Origin: 2-01-FULL-49-10 sp041652335
Lineage (GTDB): Bacteria; Patescibacteriota; Kazan-3B-28; UBA10110
NCBI GenBank assembly: GCA_041652335.1
Contig: JBAZHL010000001.1
Coordinates: forward strand, 1 to 46,851
DNA length: 46,851 nt
Direction of reading: 5' to 3'
Shown here: positions 15,574 to 22,581 of the stretch, piece by piece
Layout: each line of letters starts with the position of its first letter
How positions within the stretch are numbered: the stretch's first letter is position 1
Translations under genes and position numbers: made by a program
Notes under the pieces: model-generated
What the model was told of the DNA's origin: nothing
Databases searched by the model: none
What the model saw: only the letters and a program-made list of their open reading frames with translations

Positions 15574-15598
15574 AAGAACCCCCGCGTGGCTGCAGGGG
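15574..15598 (-). terminator. Intrinsic terminator of the PurN-like gene
   Basis: On the minus strand CCCCTGC-AGCCAC-GCGGGGG forms a GC-rich stem (one bulge) followed by TTCTTTTATTT. It lies between the stops of mutM and the PurN-like gene. The plus strand lacks a good U-tract. Confidence 0.75.
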
Positions 15599-15599
15599 C

Positions 15600-16199
15600 T
15601 TAGGTTGTAGCTTCAGGTATGGCGGGAAGATCCTGCGGATTAACATGGGTATGGCTCTGTAGCACCAGATCAACGACTGTACCATAGTACCAATGCTCGG
15701 CTATGTTGACGCGGGCCTGCAGAATTTCGGCAGTATCGCCAGATAGCACAGGTACAGGGAAAACGAAGATGGGCGGACCAGCATCATATTCGGCCGTAAC
15801 AAAGTGGATGGTAACTGCCGAATGGGATCTGTTAGAATTTAATACTGCCTGATGAACACGCATCCCGTACATACCGGGACCGCCAAACTCCGGCAGGGGG
15901 CCGGGATGAATGTTGACCGTTTTTTTGGGATCAAGCCCAACAGCTAACTTTAGCCATCCAGCAAACACCACCAAATCCGGCTTGTATTTCTCGATAAAGT
16001 AACCATATCCGGCCTCATCATATGGTCCGATAAATAACTCGAACGGGATACCTAAATCCTGAGCCTTTTGATAGACCCCGCCGGCCGGATGATTAGACAC
16101 TACCGCCACCACAACAAATCGAGGATCCCGCGCCAAATACTCAAACCCTGAGCCACCACCGCTCTTAGTGCCTGAAGCAAATACTAAGATCTTTTTCAA
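15600..16199 (-). CDS. Formyltransferase, PurN-like (phosphoribosylglycinamide formyltransferase family)
   Basis: 199 residues of the formyl-transferase fold that uses 10-formyl-THF. Features are the N-terminal SGTKSGGGSGFEYLA (the PurN loop SGxGSN), YKPDLVVFAGW, the catalytic NIHP motif in VNIHPGPLPEFGG, and HFVTAEYDAGPPIFVFPV with the catalytic aspartate. Asn-His-Asp of the family are all present. Other purine genes are absent here, so it may be PurN or a sugar/other formyltransferase. The start is TTG (16199) with AAAGGAGG and six bases of spacing. A TGTTATACT -10 box lies upstream, within the end of dciA. Confidence 0.8.
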   Translation of the reverse strand: MKKILVFASGTKSGGGSGFEYLARDPRFVVVAVVSNHPAGGVYQKAQDLGIPFELFIGPYDEAGYGYFIEKYKPDLVVFAGWLKLAVGLDPKKTVNIHPGPLPEFGGPGMYGMRVHQAVLNSNRSHSAVTIHFVTAEYDAGPPIFVFPVPVLSGDTAEILQARVNIAEHWYYGTVVDLVLQSHTHVNPQDLPAIPEATT

Positions 16200-16223
16200 T
16201 GGCCACCTCCTTTACCACTCGCC

Positions 16224-16232
16224 AGTATAACA
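16224..16232 (-). promoter_or_regulatory. Extended -10 promoter of the PurN-like gene
   Basis: TGTTATACT on the minus strand (TGn-TATACT), 24 bases upstream of the TTG start. Unlike most promoters in this window it leaves room for the SD sequence AAAGGAGG. Confidence 0.5.
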
Positions 16233-16233
16233 C

Positions 16234-16530
16234 TTACGTCAGATAACGAACCGTCTTAATTAAGTTGGTTCCGAGGGCTTGATTGATCAGACGGGTGATC
16301 TTGCGTTGCTGATAACGAATGTCTGTTAGATAGGTCGCGTCGGTTACCGATACGGTTAAAACACCATCGCGAAAGTTGATCGCCTCGTGTGCAGCCATCG
16401 CTTTGTCTAATAAAAATTTGGCCGCGTATTCTTGCCACAATTTACACACCTGCCCACTATCGATCGCAGCGTTTTGCGAGATGTTCTTAGCGTCACTCGG
16501 AATGGTTTCGGTCAGTTTTTGCCAAGTCAT
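16234..16530 (-). CDS. dciA: DciA-like (DUF721) helicase-loading protein
   Basis: 98 residues. DUF721/DciA proteins help load the DnaB replicative helicase in bacteria without DnaC/DnaI. Family-like features are VCKLWQEYAAKFLLDKA (the W..V region) and the beta-rich FRDGVLTVSVTDATYLTDIRYQQRKITRLINQALG. Its place beside recF-dnaN-dnaA is typical for DUF721 and supports the call. A 106-base repeat-filled spacer separates it from recF, so it may have its own promoter. Confidence 0.8.
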   Translation of the reverse strand: MTWQKLTETIPSDAKNISQNAAIDSGQVCKLWQEYAAKFLLDKAMAAHEAINFRDGVLTVSVTDATYLTDIRYQQRKITRLINQALGTNLIKTVRYLT

Positions 16531-16536
16531 TTTTTA

Positions 16537-16634
16537 GTCATTCCCGCGAAAGCGGGAATCCAGACAAGAACATAAATTTTTTATTTTTATTTCTGGATCC
16601 CCGACCCGGATGCTCCGCTCCGATCGGGGATGAC
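16537..16634. repeat. Composite palindromic repeat, GTCATTCCCGCG family
   Basis: Begins GTCATTCCCGCGAAAGCGGG and ends GATCGGGGATGAC, with matching CCAGA/TCTGG inner arms around an A/T-rich middle. The outer ends are inverted complements (GTCATTCCCG versus GTCATCCCCG). It fills the dciA-recF spacer. Confidence 0.8.
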
Positions 16635-16643
16635 AACTGGGAG

Positions 16644-17756
16644 TTATATTCCTGCCTTCGCAGGAATGACAGAGGAGGTTATTTCGCCGGCCACCACATT
16701 AAGCACGTTGGCACCTTTAGATATTTTATGTCGATCGGTAGTGGTAACCACCACCTGAGCGTCACCCAAAAATTCCACCACTCGCCTACTATTACTCTCG
16801 TCTAACTCCGAAAAGATATCGTCCAACAAATAGATCGGTTGCTCTTGCAACTGCTTTTTAATATATTCACCCTCGGCCAATTTGAGTGCTACCATCATCA
16901 GGCGAAACTCCCCTTGCGAGGCGATCTGTTTGGCATCTAAATCGTTAAGTAAAAACACCAGATCGTCCCGATGGGGGCCAAAGGTAGTATGGCCGTACCG
17001 GATATCTTCATCTCGGCTTTTGATCAAGCGGCTAATATATTGCTCCGGCGTAATCACTCCAGCGTCCGTCTGGTAAACTACTCGAAAGCGGCTATCGTGC
17101 TGTCCAGAAACCTGCGAATAGACCGGGCCAACCCAAACGCCCAAGGCATCAACCAGCGCTTGCCGTTTTTTGATGATCAGCGAGCCCAAGGCCGACATCC
17201 GATCATCCCAGGGACTTAGCTCCTCCACTTCGGCCTGGCGCCGCCTGATCTGCACCAATAACTGATTGCGCTGCCGAAGTGCTTTGGCGTAGGCCATCAG
17301 ATCGTCGTAGTAGGTCGGATCCACTTTGGTAATGATGTGGTTCATAAACGCACGACGAGTAATCGATTGCAATCGCATTAAGCTAACATTCTCCGGCGCA
17401 AACAGCACCATTAAAAAGCTACCCAAAAAATCCGCCTTACTTACTTTGGCGTTATCTAAGCGAAAGTTTTTAGTGATCCCTAATTCGTCTCGCTCTAACA
17501 CTACACTCACAATGCGAGGGTTGCCGTTATCTAATTCGAAGCTGGCCTCGATCCGGGCAAACAGTTCGCCGGTTTTGATCGCCCAAGCCTCTCGCGAACT
17601 TCTAAACGAATCACCGGCCGAGAGATAGTAGAGCGATTCTAATACATTGGTCTTGCCCTGGCCATTGTCCCCCACTAAAAAATTCTGGCCATCAAAGCTA
17701 ATCTCAGCCGTAGAGATGTTCCGAAAATTAGCGAGCTTAAGTGAGACACACTTCAT
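16644..17756 (-). CDS. recF: DNA replication and repair protein RecF
   Basis: SMC-like ATPase that loads RecA at gaps via RecR/RecO. The 370 residues are typical. Walker A is GDNGQGKTN (29-37), with the family motif ESLYYLSAGDSFR. The ABC signature region is SQGEFRLMMVALKLAEG, and Walker B/D-loop is YLLDDIFSELDESN. The ATG overlaps the dnaN stop by one base (TAATG), showing coupling. The last nine residues, SVIPAKAGI and stop, are encoded by a palindromic repeat that has replaced the original end of the gene. Confidence 0.96.
   Translation of the reverse strand: MKCVSLKLANFRNISTAEISFDGQNFLVGDNGQGKTNVLESLYYLSAGDSFRSSREAWAIKTGELFARIEASFELDNGNPRIVSVVLERDELGITKNFRLDNAKVSKADFLGSFLMVLFAPENVSLMRLQSITRRAFMNHIITKVDPTYYDDLMAYAKALRQRNQLLVQIRRRQAEVEELSPWDDRMSALGSLIIKKRQALVDALGVWVGPVYSQVSGQHDSRFRVVYQTDAGVITPEQYISRLIKSRDEDIRYGHTTFGPHRDDLVFLLNDLDAKQIASQGEFRLMMVALKLAEGEYIKKQLQEQPIYLLDDIFSELDESNSRRVVEFLGDAQVVVTTTDRHKISKGANVLNVVAGEITSSVIPAKAGI
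16649..16670. repeat. GTCATTCCTGCG-family repeat at the 3' end of recF
   Basis: ATTCCTGCCTTCGCAGGAAT is a near-perfect hairpin followed by GAC, matching 2583-2606. It encodes the terminal residues of RecF. Confidence 0.8.
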
Positions 17757-18847
17757 TAGCTCCGCAGCGGCATAATGATGTAGGTCAGACCAGATTTCTC
17801 ATCAGCCGGACGGATCAACCCTGGGTTAAGCTTGCCCACCATCTCCACCGCTACACTCTCACCACCGATACCGTTTAGAGCATCCAAGACGTACCGAGCG
17901 TTGAAGCCGATCTCGTTATCGTCACCGGTTACCTCGGCCGATACGCTGGATTTAAAGTTGCCCAACTGTGACGAGCTGGCCTCCACATTAATTCCGCCTT
18001 TGCCAAAAGTAAGTTTAACGTTGTTGGCACTCTCTCTGGCAAAGAAGCTGGCGGTCTTAACTACCCCTAATAGATCGTGGGCAGAAACGATCGCCTTAGT
18101 CTTAAAGTTTTTGGGGATCACCTGAGTGTAATCCGGGTATTCGCCTTCGATCACCCGTGATACCAGATCCATATCCGGGAAACTAAACATGATCTGGTTA
18201 TCCGAAACTGTGATCTTGATCTTCTCCCCTCCACTGATCACCCGATAGATCTCTTGGATGGTCTTGATCGGGACAATAAATTTAGCCTCTTCCTTGGTAG
18301 GAACGGATAGCACCTTCTCCGCCAACCGATAGCTATCGGTAGCGGCCAGCTTTAGGGTGTTGTTTCCAACTACAAAGTAGACACCAGTTAAAATCGGTCG
18401 CGACTCATCAAACGACGCCGCAAACCCCACCTGGTTGATCGCCGACTTTAATAGGTTGCCGTCGATCTCCAATACCTCCTTACCCTTAACCTCCGGGATA
18501 CTGGGGAACTCATCAGCCGGCATACCATTAAGGTTTGCCTCACTCTTATCCGTTTTGGCGTAGAGGATACTCTCTCTGTCCTCGAGCTCGATCTTATCTT
18601 CCACCAAACTCCCTACAAAACTACTCAGTACTCGACCCGGCACGGTAATTGAACCAGGCTGCTCGATCTTCCCTCCTAAATAGTAGCTGATACCCATCTC
18701 TAAATCGGTGGCGGAGAGAATCACCTGATTCTCGTCCACTTTGATCAGCACATTATTAAGAATCGGCAAGGTGCTTTTACTGGCAACGATCTTATCTAAG
18801 ACCAATAGCCCCCTTTTTAGCTTTTCTAACGAGACAGATATCTTCAT
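17756..18847 (-). CDS. dnaN: DNA polymerase III beta subunit (sliding clamp)
   Basis: 363 residues in three repeated clamp domains; the dimer ring tethers DNA polymerase. Family stretches are LKRGLLVLDKIVASKSTLPILNNVLI, LSATDLEMGI, FAASFDESRPILTGVYF, ATDSYRLAEK, ARYVLDALNGI and the C-terminus GLTYIIMPLR. The start ATG is preceded by AAAGGAA. It lies between dnaA and recF in the conserved order and overlaps recF by one base. The upstream 179 bases contain the likely origin. Confidence 0.97.
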   Translation of the reverse strand: MKISVSLEKLKRGLLVLDKIVASKSTLPILNNVLIKVDENQVILSATDLEMGISYYLGGKIEQPGSITVPGRVLSSFVGSLVEDKIELEDRESILYAKTDKSEANLNGMPADEFPSIPEVKGKEVLEIDGNLLKSAINQVGFAASFDESRPILTGVYFVVGNNTLKLAATDSYRLAEKVLSVPTKEEAKFIVPIKTIQEIYRVISGGEKIKITVSDNQIMFSFPDMDLVSRVIEGEYPDYTQVIPKNFKTKAIVSAHDLLGVVKTASFFARESANNVKLTFGKGGINVEASSSQLGNFKSSVSAEVTGDDNEIGFNARYVLDALNGIGGESVAVEMVGKLNPGLIRPADEKSGLTYIIMPLRS

Positions 18848-18859
18848 TTCCTTTGCCTC

Positions 18860-19036
18860 TTATTAATAATTATCTTTATAAATTAATTAATCTAATAGTA
18901 ATAGAGAGTGGGGATTTGCGTATAAGTAATTTTCTGATGGCTGAGTTTAACTAAATTCTGTTTTGGCCTGGTGATGGATGGTGGATGGATTGTTGATAAA
19001 GTTTTTAGCTAAATACTCTCCCCACCCTAATCCACA
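18860..19036. other. Candidate chromosomal replication origin (oriC) between dnaA and dnaN
   Basis: 18860-18892 is nearly all A/T (TTATTAATAATTATC, AAATTAATTAAT). It is followed by TAATAGTAATAG (18893-18904), a run of TAA/TAG triplets matching the DnaA-trio pattern. AGAGTGGGG and a weak DnaA-box-like TGGGGATTT come next. Further toward dnaA lie GGATGG repeats (18973-18989), TGTTGATAA (18991-18999, 8/9 to TGTGGATAA) and TAATCCACA (19028-19036, 8/9 to TTATCCACA, inside the dnaA stop region). The order box / GC / trio / AT-rich toward dnaN matches the basal unwinding system described for Bacillus subtilis. Gene polarity switches close by. Confidence 0.65.
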
Positions 19037-20421
19037 GCGTATAGTTTATCTTTAATAGTTTTAATCTCACTCTCTAAATCATTACTCTCCATCAGTAAGT
19101 TTTTGATCTTGTTGTAGTCGTGGATGATAGTAGTGTGATCCTTCCCCCCCAACTCTCGCCCGATGCTCTTATATGGCAGATCTAATTCTTCGCGCAGCAG
19201 GAAGATCAGCACCTGACGAGGAAAGACAATCTCTTTGTTACGCTTCTTACCCAACAGCTCATCTTTTTTAATGTCGTAGTGTTTGCAGATAGCTTTTACC
19301 ACATCGCTAACTTTGACTATCCGCTTGCCCGGGCTGAACAAGATCCCGCCCAGCAGATTCTCTACCTCGTCATTGGTGGGGATGGTGTTGTTAAGCTGCC
19401 CATAAGCCACCACGCGAGTTAATGCTCCCTCTAACTCTCTGATGTTGTTTTGGATCTTTCCAGCGATCGCCTCCAAAATGTAGTCTGGTAGCTGGAAATC
19501 CAAGTTCGATGCCTTTGAGCGTAACACGGCCAAGCGCATCTCATAGTTGGGGGCGGAGATATCGGCGATCATCCCCCACTCAAACCGAGAGCGTAACCGC
19601 GACTCTAACGTGGGGATGGCTTTAGGTGGTCGATCAGAGGCCAAGATGATCTGTTTGTTACTTTCGTAAAGCGTATTAAAGGTGTTAAAGAACTCTTCTT
19701 GGGTAGCTTCGCGTCCGGCCAAAAATTGGATATCGTCAATTATCAAACAATCCGCTTTGCGGTACTTCTCCCTAAACTCTTTAGTGGTTTTTTTATGGAT
19801 AGCGTCTACCAACTCGTTAGTAAATCTTTCGGAGGTGATGTAGACCACTTTCTTTTTAGGGTAGAGAGTTAGGATCTCATTGCCAACCGCCTGCAACAAG
19901 TGGGTCTTGCCCAAACCAACTCCACCATAAATAAATAGTGGGTTATAGGTGATACCCGGGGTTTTAGCCACCGCATTAGCAGCGGCGTTGGCCAGCTTGT
20001 TGCTCTCCCCCACCACAAACGTTTCGAAAGTGTAGCGCTGGTTTAAACGCTCTATCGAGTCGTTGGGGGTTGTGGTTTTGGTAGCGGTGCTGATGCGAGC
20101 GGCGGAGCTGCTGATCGGCATAGGCGCCGAGAATAACGTCGCCTGCTCTTGCTTGGGTGAACCGCCTACCATGTATTTGATATTAGTGAGGTTGGGTAGG
20201 CTTTTTGTTAAACAACGTCGTAGCTCTTTCTCGTACTTCTTCTGTAGCCACTCTAAAGTAAATACGTTTGGTACGCGAAGTAGCACCTCAGTGTCGGTGA
20301 TGTCTACGATCTCAGTGTTTTTTAACCAAGTGTTGAAGTTGGCCTTGCTCAAAGACACTTCGGCTTCACCCAAAACGTTTTGCCACAAGCGCTGTTTATC
20401 CACTACCCTTTCTTCACCCAC
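19027..20421 (-). CDS. dnaA: Chromosomal replication initiator protein DnaA
   Basis: 464 residues. Domain I begins LWQNVLGEAEVSLSKANFNTWL. Domain II is a short linker (~95-130). The AAA+ domain has Walker A GGVGLGKTHL, Walker B DCLIIDDIQFL and sensor region SRLRSRFEWG. Domain IV carries the DNA-binding signature ELGGKDHTTIIHDYNKI. The annotated start is GTG at 20421; a second in-frame GTG at 20403 (before DKQRLWQ) has a purine-rich GAAAGG just upstream and is an alternative. The region upstream has a TATAAT box and a DnaA-box-like TTATCCCCA, so autoregulation by DnaA is plausible. Confidence 0.97.
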   Translation of the reverse strand: MGEERVVDKQRLWQNVLGEAEVSLSKANFNTWLKNTEIVDITDTEVLLRVPNVFTLEWLQKKYEKELRRCLTKSLPNLTNIKYMVGGSPKQEQATLFSAPMPISSSAARISTATKTTTPNDSIERLNQRYTFETFVVGESNKLANAAANAVAKTPGITYNPLFIYGGVGLGKTHLLQAVGNEILTLYPKKKVVYITSERFTNELVDAIHKKTTKEFREKYRKADCLIIDDIQFLAGREATQEEFFNTFNTLYESNKQIILASDRPPKAIPTLESRLRSRFEWGMIADISAPNYEMRLAVLRSKASNLDFQLPDYILEAIAGKIQNNIRELEGALTRVVAYGQLNNTIPTNDEVENLLGGILFSPGKRIVKVSDVVKAICKHYDIKKDELLGKKRNKEIVFPRQVLIFLLREELDLPYKSIGRELGGKDHTTIIHDYNKIKNLLMESNDLESEIKTIKDKLYAVD

Positions 20422-20439
20422 AAGGTAATTTTATTACAG

Positions 20440-20500
20440 TTATCCCCAAACAACAATCGGTGTTGACGCCTCATTATACGCTAAATTGGGAAGGGGCAAA
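20440..20500 (-). promoter_or_regulatory. dnaA promoter with DnaA-box-like site
   Basis: On the minus strand TTTGCC (20495-20500), a 16-base spacer and TATAAT (20473-20478) form a promoter, giving a leader of ~45 bases. TTATCCCCA (20440-20448, plus strand; 8/9 to TTATCCACA) lies in this leader and could be a DnaA binding site for feedback. Confidence 0.55.
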
Positions 20501-20529
20501 TTAAATTGACCGTTTTAAAGCTTTACGGC

Positions 20530-20652
20530 TATACCCCGTTAGAAGTCCGACGGACCTTCTGGCCAATTTCCTCTGGTCTGGCCTCACGGAAAATGCTTCG
20601 CTTACCGATTTGGAGGTTTGGGATTTGTCCGGTAAACTTCTAACGGGGTATA
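20530..20652. repeat. Inverted repeat TATACCCCGTTAGAAG ... CTTCTAACGGGGTATA upstream of rpmH
   Basis: Perfect 16-base arms (20530-20545 and 20637-20652) enclose 91 bases. It shares the CCCGTTAGAA core with the inverted repeat before murE. The right arm lies in the spacer of the rpmH promoter and provides four bases of its -10 box (TATACT at 20649-20654). Confidence 0.8.
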
Positions 20653-20654
20653 CT
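20625..20654 (+). promoter_or_regulatory. Promoter of the rpmH-rnpA-yidD-yidC-jag cluster
   Basis: TTGTCC (20625-20630), 18-base spacer, TATACT (20649-20654). The expected start near 20661 leaves a 20-base leader before rpmH. The spacer is the right arm of the inverted repeat. Confidence 0.55.
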
Positions 20655-20682
20655 AAACAGGTAGTACCCCTTAATCAACCAT

Positions 20683-20817
20683 ATGAAACGGACATATCAA
20701 CCCAAAAAACGCAAGCGCCAACGCAAGTTCGGGTTCAAGGCTCGGATGGCCACCAAAGGTGGGCGCAAGGTGATAGCCAGACGGAGACTGAAGGGCAGAA
20801 AGAAGCTCTCGGAGTAA
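20683..20817 (+). CDS. rpmH: 50S ribosomal protein L34
   Basis: A 44-residue, highly basic protein beginning MKRTYQPKKRKRQRKFGF, then ARMATKGGRKVIARRR and GRKKLSE: the standard L34 pattern at family length. It heads the conserved rpmH-rnpA-yidD-yidC-jag cluster, divergent from dnaA as in many bacteria. Confidence 0.97.
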   Translation: MKRTYQPKKRKRQRKFGFKARMATKGGRKVIARRRLKGRKKLSE

Positions 20818-20839
20818 TCCTTAACTCGTAGAGGAATCT

Positions 20840-21109
20840 ATGTATAGAGGATCCCAAGGATACGCCGATAGCCCAGCCTTTACTTTAAAATACCCGCCCG
20901 CCCGAGATGCTGCCCGTCGGATCCGGATCGTGGTGAGTGCTAAGGTGGCCAAAAAGGCGACCCAGCGAAATCTGATCAAGCGTCGTCTGCGTCACATCTG
21001 GCAGTCGATCGGGAGTGGTCCCCTGCCCCACATCTATGTTAAGAAGGCAGCTCTGACCATGACCTTTGCCCAACTAAAATCCGAATTAGCTCGTCTAATA
21101 AATAAATGA
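20840..21109 (+). CDS. rnpA: Ribonuclease P protein component, short
   Basis: Protein subunit of RNase P, which matures tRNA 5' ends. The 89 residues are shorter than the usual ~110: an in-frame stop at 20822 limits the N-terminus, so the first strand and helix are trimmed. The RNR signature is intact as KKATQRNLIKRRLRHIW (~44-60), and VVSAKVAKKATQ matches the central strand. GAGG lies five bases before the ATG. The stop overlaps the yidD start (ATGA). Confidence 0.9.
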   Translation: MYRGSQGYADSPAFTLKYPPARDAARRIRIVVSAKVAKKATQRNLIKRRLRHIWQSIGSGPLPHIYVKKAALTMTFAQLKSELARLINK

Positions 21110-21342
21110 TCAAGCACCTAACTCTATCGCTTATTCGTCTCTACCAACTTACCTTGTCACCCGATCATAGTTGGTTAAAAGGAACCCACCCATACGGTTA
21201 CTGTCGTTTTTCTCCCAGTTGTTCCGAGTATGGCCACCAGGCGATCGAGCGTAAAGGGGTGATTAAGGGTCTTATCCTTATGATTTGGCGGTTGCTCCGT
21301 TGCAATCCATGGAATCGAGGCGGCATTGATCCGGTAAAATAA
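21106..21342 (+). CDS. yidD: Membrane protein insertion efficiency factor YidD
   Basis: 78 residues. An N-terminal hydrophobic/amphipathic segment (LTLSLIRLYQLTLSP) is followed by the family signature YCRFSPSCSEYGHQAI and RLLRCNPWNRGGIDPV. YidD assists YidC/Sec-dependent insertion at the inner face of the membrane. It overlaps rnpA by four bases and precedes yidC by three. Confidence 0.95.
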   Translation: MIKHLTLSLIRLYQLTLSPDHSWLKGTHPYGYCRFSPSCSEYGHQAIERKGVIKGLILMIWRLLRCNPWNRGGIDPVK

Positions 21343-21345
21343 ACT

Positions 21346-22113
21346 ATGAATAACACAGTCCTTAACTACACCCTGAACGAGAGCTCTTGGATGACCAAGC
21401 TGCTGTATAAGCCGCTGTTAAACATTCTGATGCTACTCTACGTTTATATCCCGGGCCACGATTTTGGTGTGGCGATCATTGCGATTACGCTGATCATCCG
21501 CGCTATCCTCTTCCCGTCTTATTTAGGGACGCTTAGATCGCAGTGGGCGCTAAAGAAGATCCAGCCCAAATTAGATGAGATCAAAAAGCTTCATCAAGAC
21601 GATAAGACCAAACAATCGCAGGAGATGATGAAGGTCTATCAGGAGCACAAGGTTAATCCTTTAAGCAGCTGTCTGCCGCTATTGATCCAACTTCCAATTC
21701 TATACGCCTTATATCGAGTGTTCTCAGTTGGTCTGACTGCCGATAGTCTTACTCATTTATATAGCTGGTTTCCCAGAGTGCCCGAGACGATCAATACTAC
21801 CTTCTTGGCCTTTACCCATGTCTCGTGGCTACAGATCGATCTGGCCCACCCCAATATGTATTTAGCCATTGGGGCTGGATTAGCCCAGTTGCTGCAGAGC
21901 TGGCTGACCACCAAGTTTCAACCCATCCAGGGTGAGGGAATGGCCAAGATGATAAACACCCAGATGTTATATATCTTCCCAGTGATGACTGGATTTATCG
22001 CTTGGAGCCTGCCAGCCGCATTAGCGTTATACTGGGTAGCTACGACCGTGTTTACCGTCATACAACAACTATTTGTAATTACTCCAGCAGGTCGAAAGTT
22101 AATCGAAAAATAA
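21346..22113 (+). CDS. yidC: Membrane insertase YidC (Oxa1 family)
   Basis: 255 residues, the short form without the periplasmic P1 domain. Five hydrophobic segments can be seen. The conserved hydrophilic-groove arginine is R52 in ITLIIRAILFPSYLG. The cytoplasmic coiled hairpin is LKKIQPKLDEIKKLHQDD, and NPLSSCLPLLIQLPILYALYRVF is the next core helix. No lipobox cysteine at the N-terminus. It inserts membrane proteins with or without SecYEG and lies between yidD and jag as usual. Confidence 0.95.
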   Translation: MNNTVLNYTLNESSWMTKLLYKPLLNILMLLYVYIPGHDFGVAIIAITLIIRAILFPSYLGTLRSQWALKKIQPKLDEIKKLHQDDKTKQSQEMMKVYQEHKVNPLSSCLPLLIQLPILYALYRVFSVGLTADSLTHLYSWFPRVPETINTTFLAFTHVSWLQIDLAHPNMYLAIGAGLAQLLQSWLTTKFQPIQGEGMAKMINTQMLYIFPVMTGFIAWSLPAALALYWVATTVFTVIQQLFVITPAGRKLIEK

Positions 22114-22114
22114 T

Positions 22115-22570
22115 ATGGAAAAGCTTGTTGATTACATCAAGGAGAGTGTGGCCGGGATGTTTGCCGAATGGCCGATCAAGGTTAGTGTTGAGGCTTCGCA
22201 GGAAGATGATTTTGTGATGGTAGATCTAAAGACCAGCAACGATGCGCTGTTCGTTCAGCCTAAGGCGGATCCCCTGTTGGCGCTTCAGCACTTGATCCGA
22301 TTAATGGTGCGGCAGAAATTTCCCGAAACATCAGTACATCTCACCGTTAACATCGGCGATTTTCACCAACGTCAACGTGACGCTCTAACCAAAGTGGCGG
22401 AGGATGCGATCAAACAGGCCAAACAAAACGGTGCTCCGGTTTATCTATCTCCGATGTCTTCGTTCGAGCGTCGGATCGTGCATATGGTGGCCGCAGCGGA
22501 TAATGAAGTTGTCTCGGAGAGCTCCGGGGTCGGGCCCGGCCGGCGGGTAATAATTAAGCCTGCCGCTTAG
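22115..22570 (+). CDS. jag: KH-R3H RNA-binding protein Jag/KhpB
   Basis: 151 residues. The KH-like part spans ~30-95 (ALFVQPKADPLLALQHLIRLMV). The C-terminal R3H domain is YLSPMSSFERRIVHMVAA (~107-124), with R-x3-H seen as ERRIVH. KhpB binds RNA and influences cell division and envelope growth in Gram-positive bacteria. The N-terminal Jag_N domain is not evident, so this is a short version. One base separates it from yidC. Confidence 0.88.
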   Translation: MEKLVDYIKESVAGMFAEWPIKVSVEASQEDDFVMVDLKTSNDALFVQPKADPLLALQHLIRLMVRQKFPETSVHLTVNIGDFHQRQRDALTKVAEDAIKQAKQNGAPVYLSPMSSFERRIVHMVAAADNEVVSESSGVGPGRRVIIKPAA

Positions 22571-22581
22571 GGAGGTTTTAG

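Noticed and set aside
16537..16634. Composite repeat considered as an insertion sequence remnant
   Set aside because: No transposase coding remnant and too short; better explained as small palindromic repeats.
18972..18990. GGATGG repeats near the origin considered as plasmid-type iterons
   Set aside because: Only three short imperfect units, and the gene context is chromosomal.
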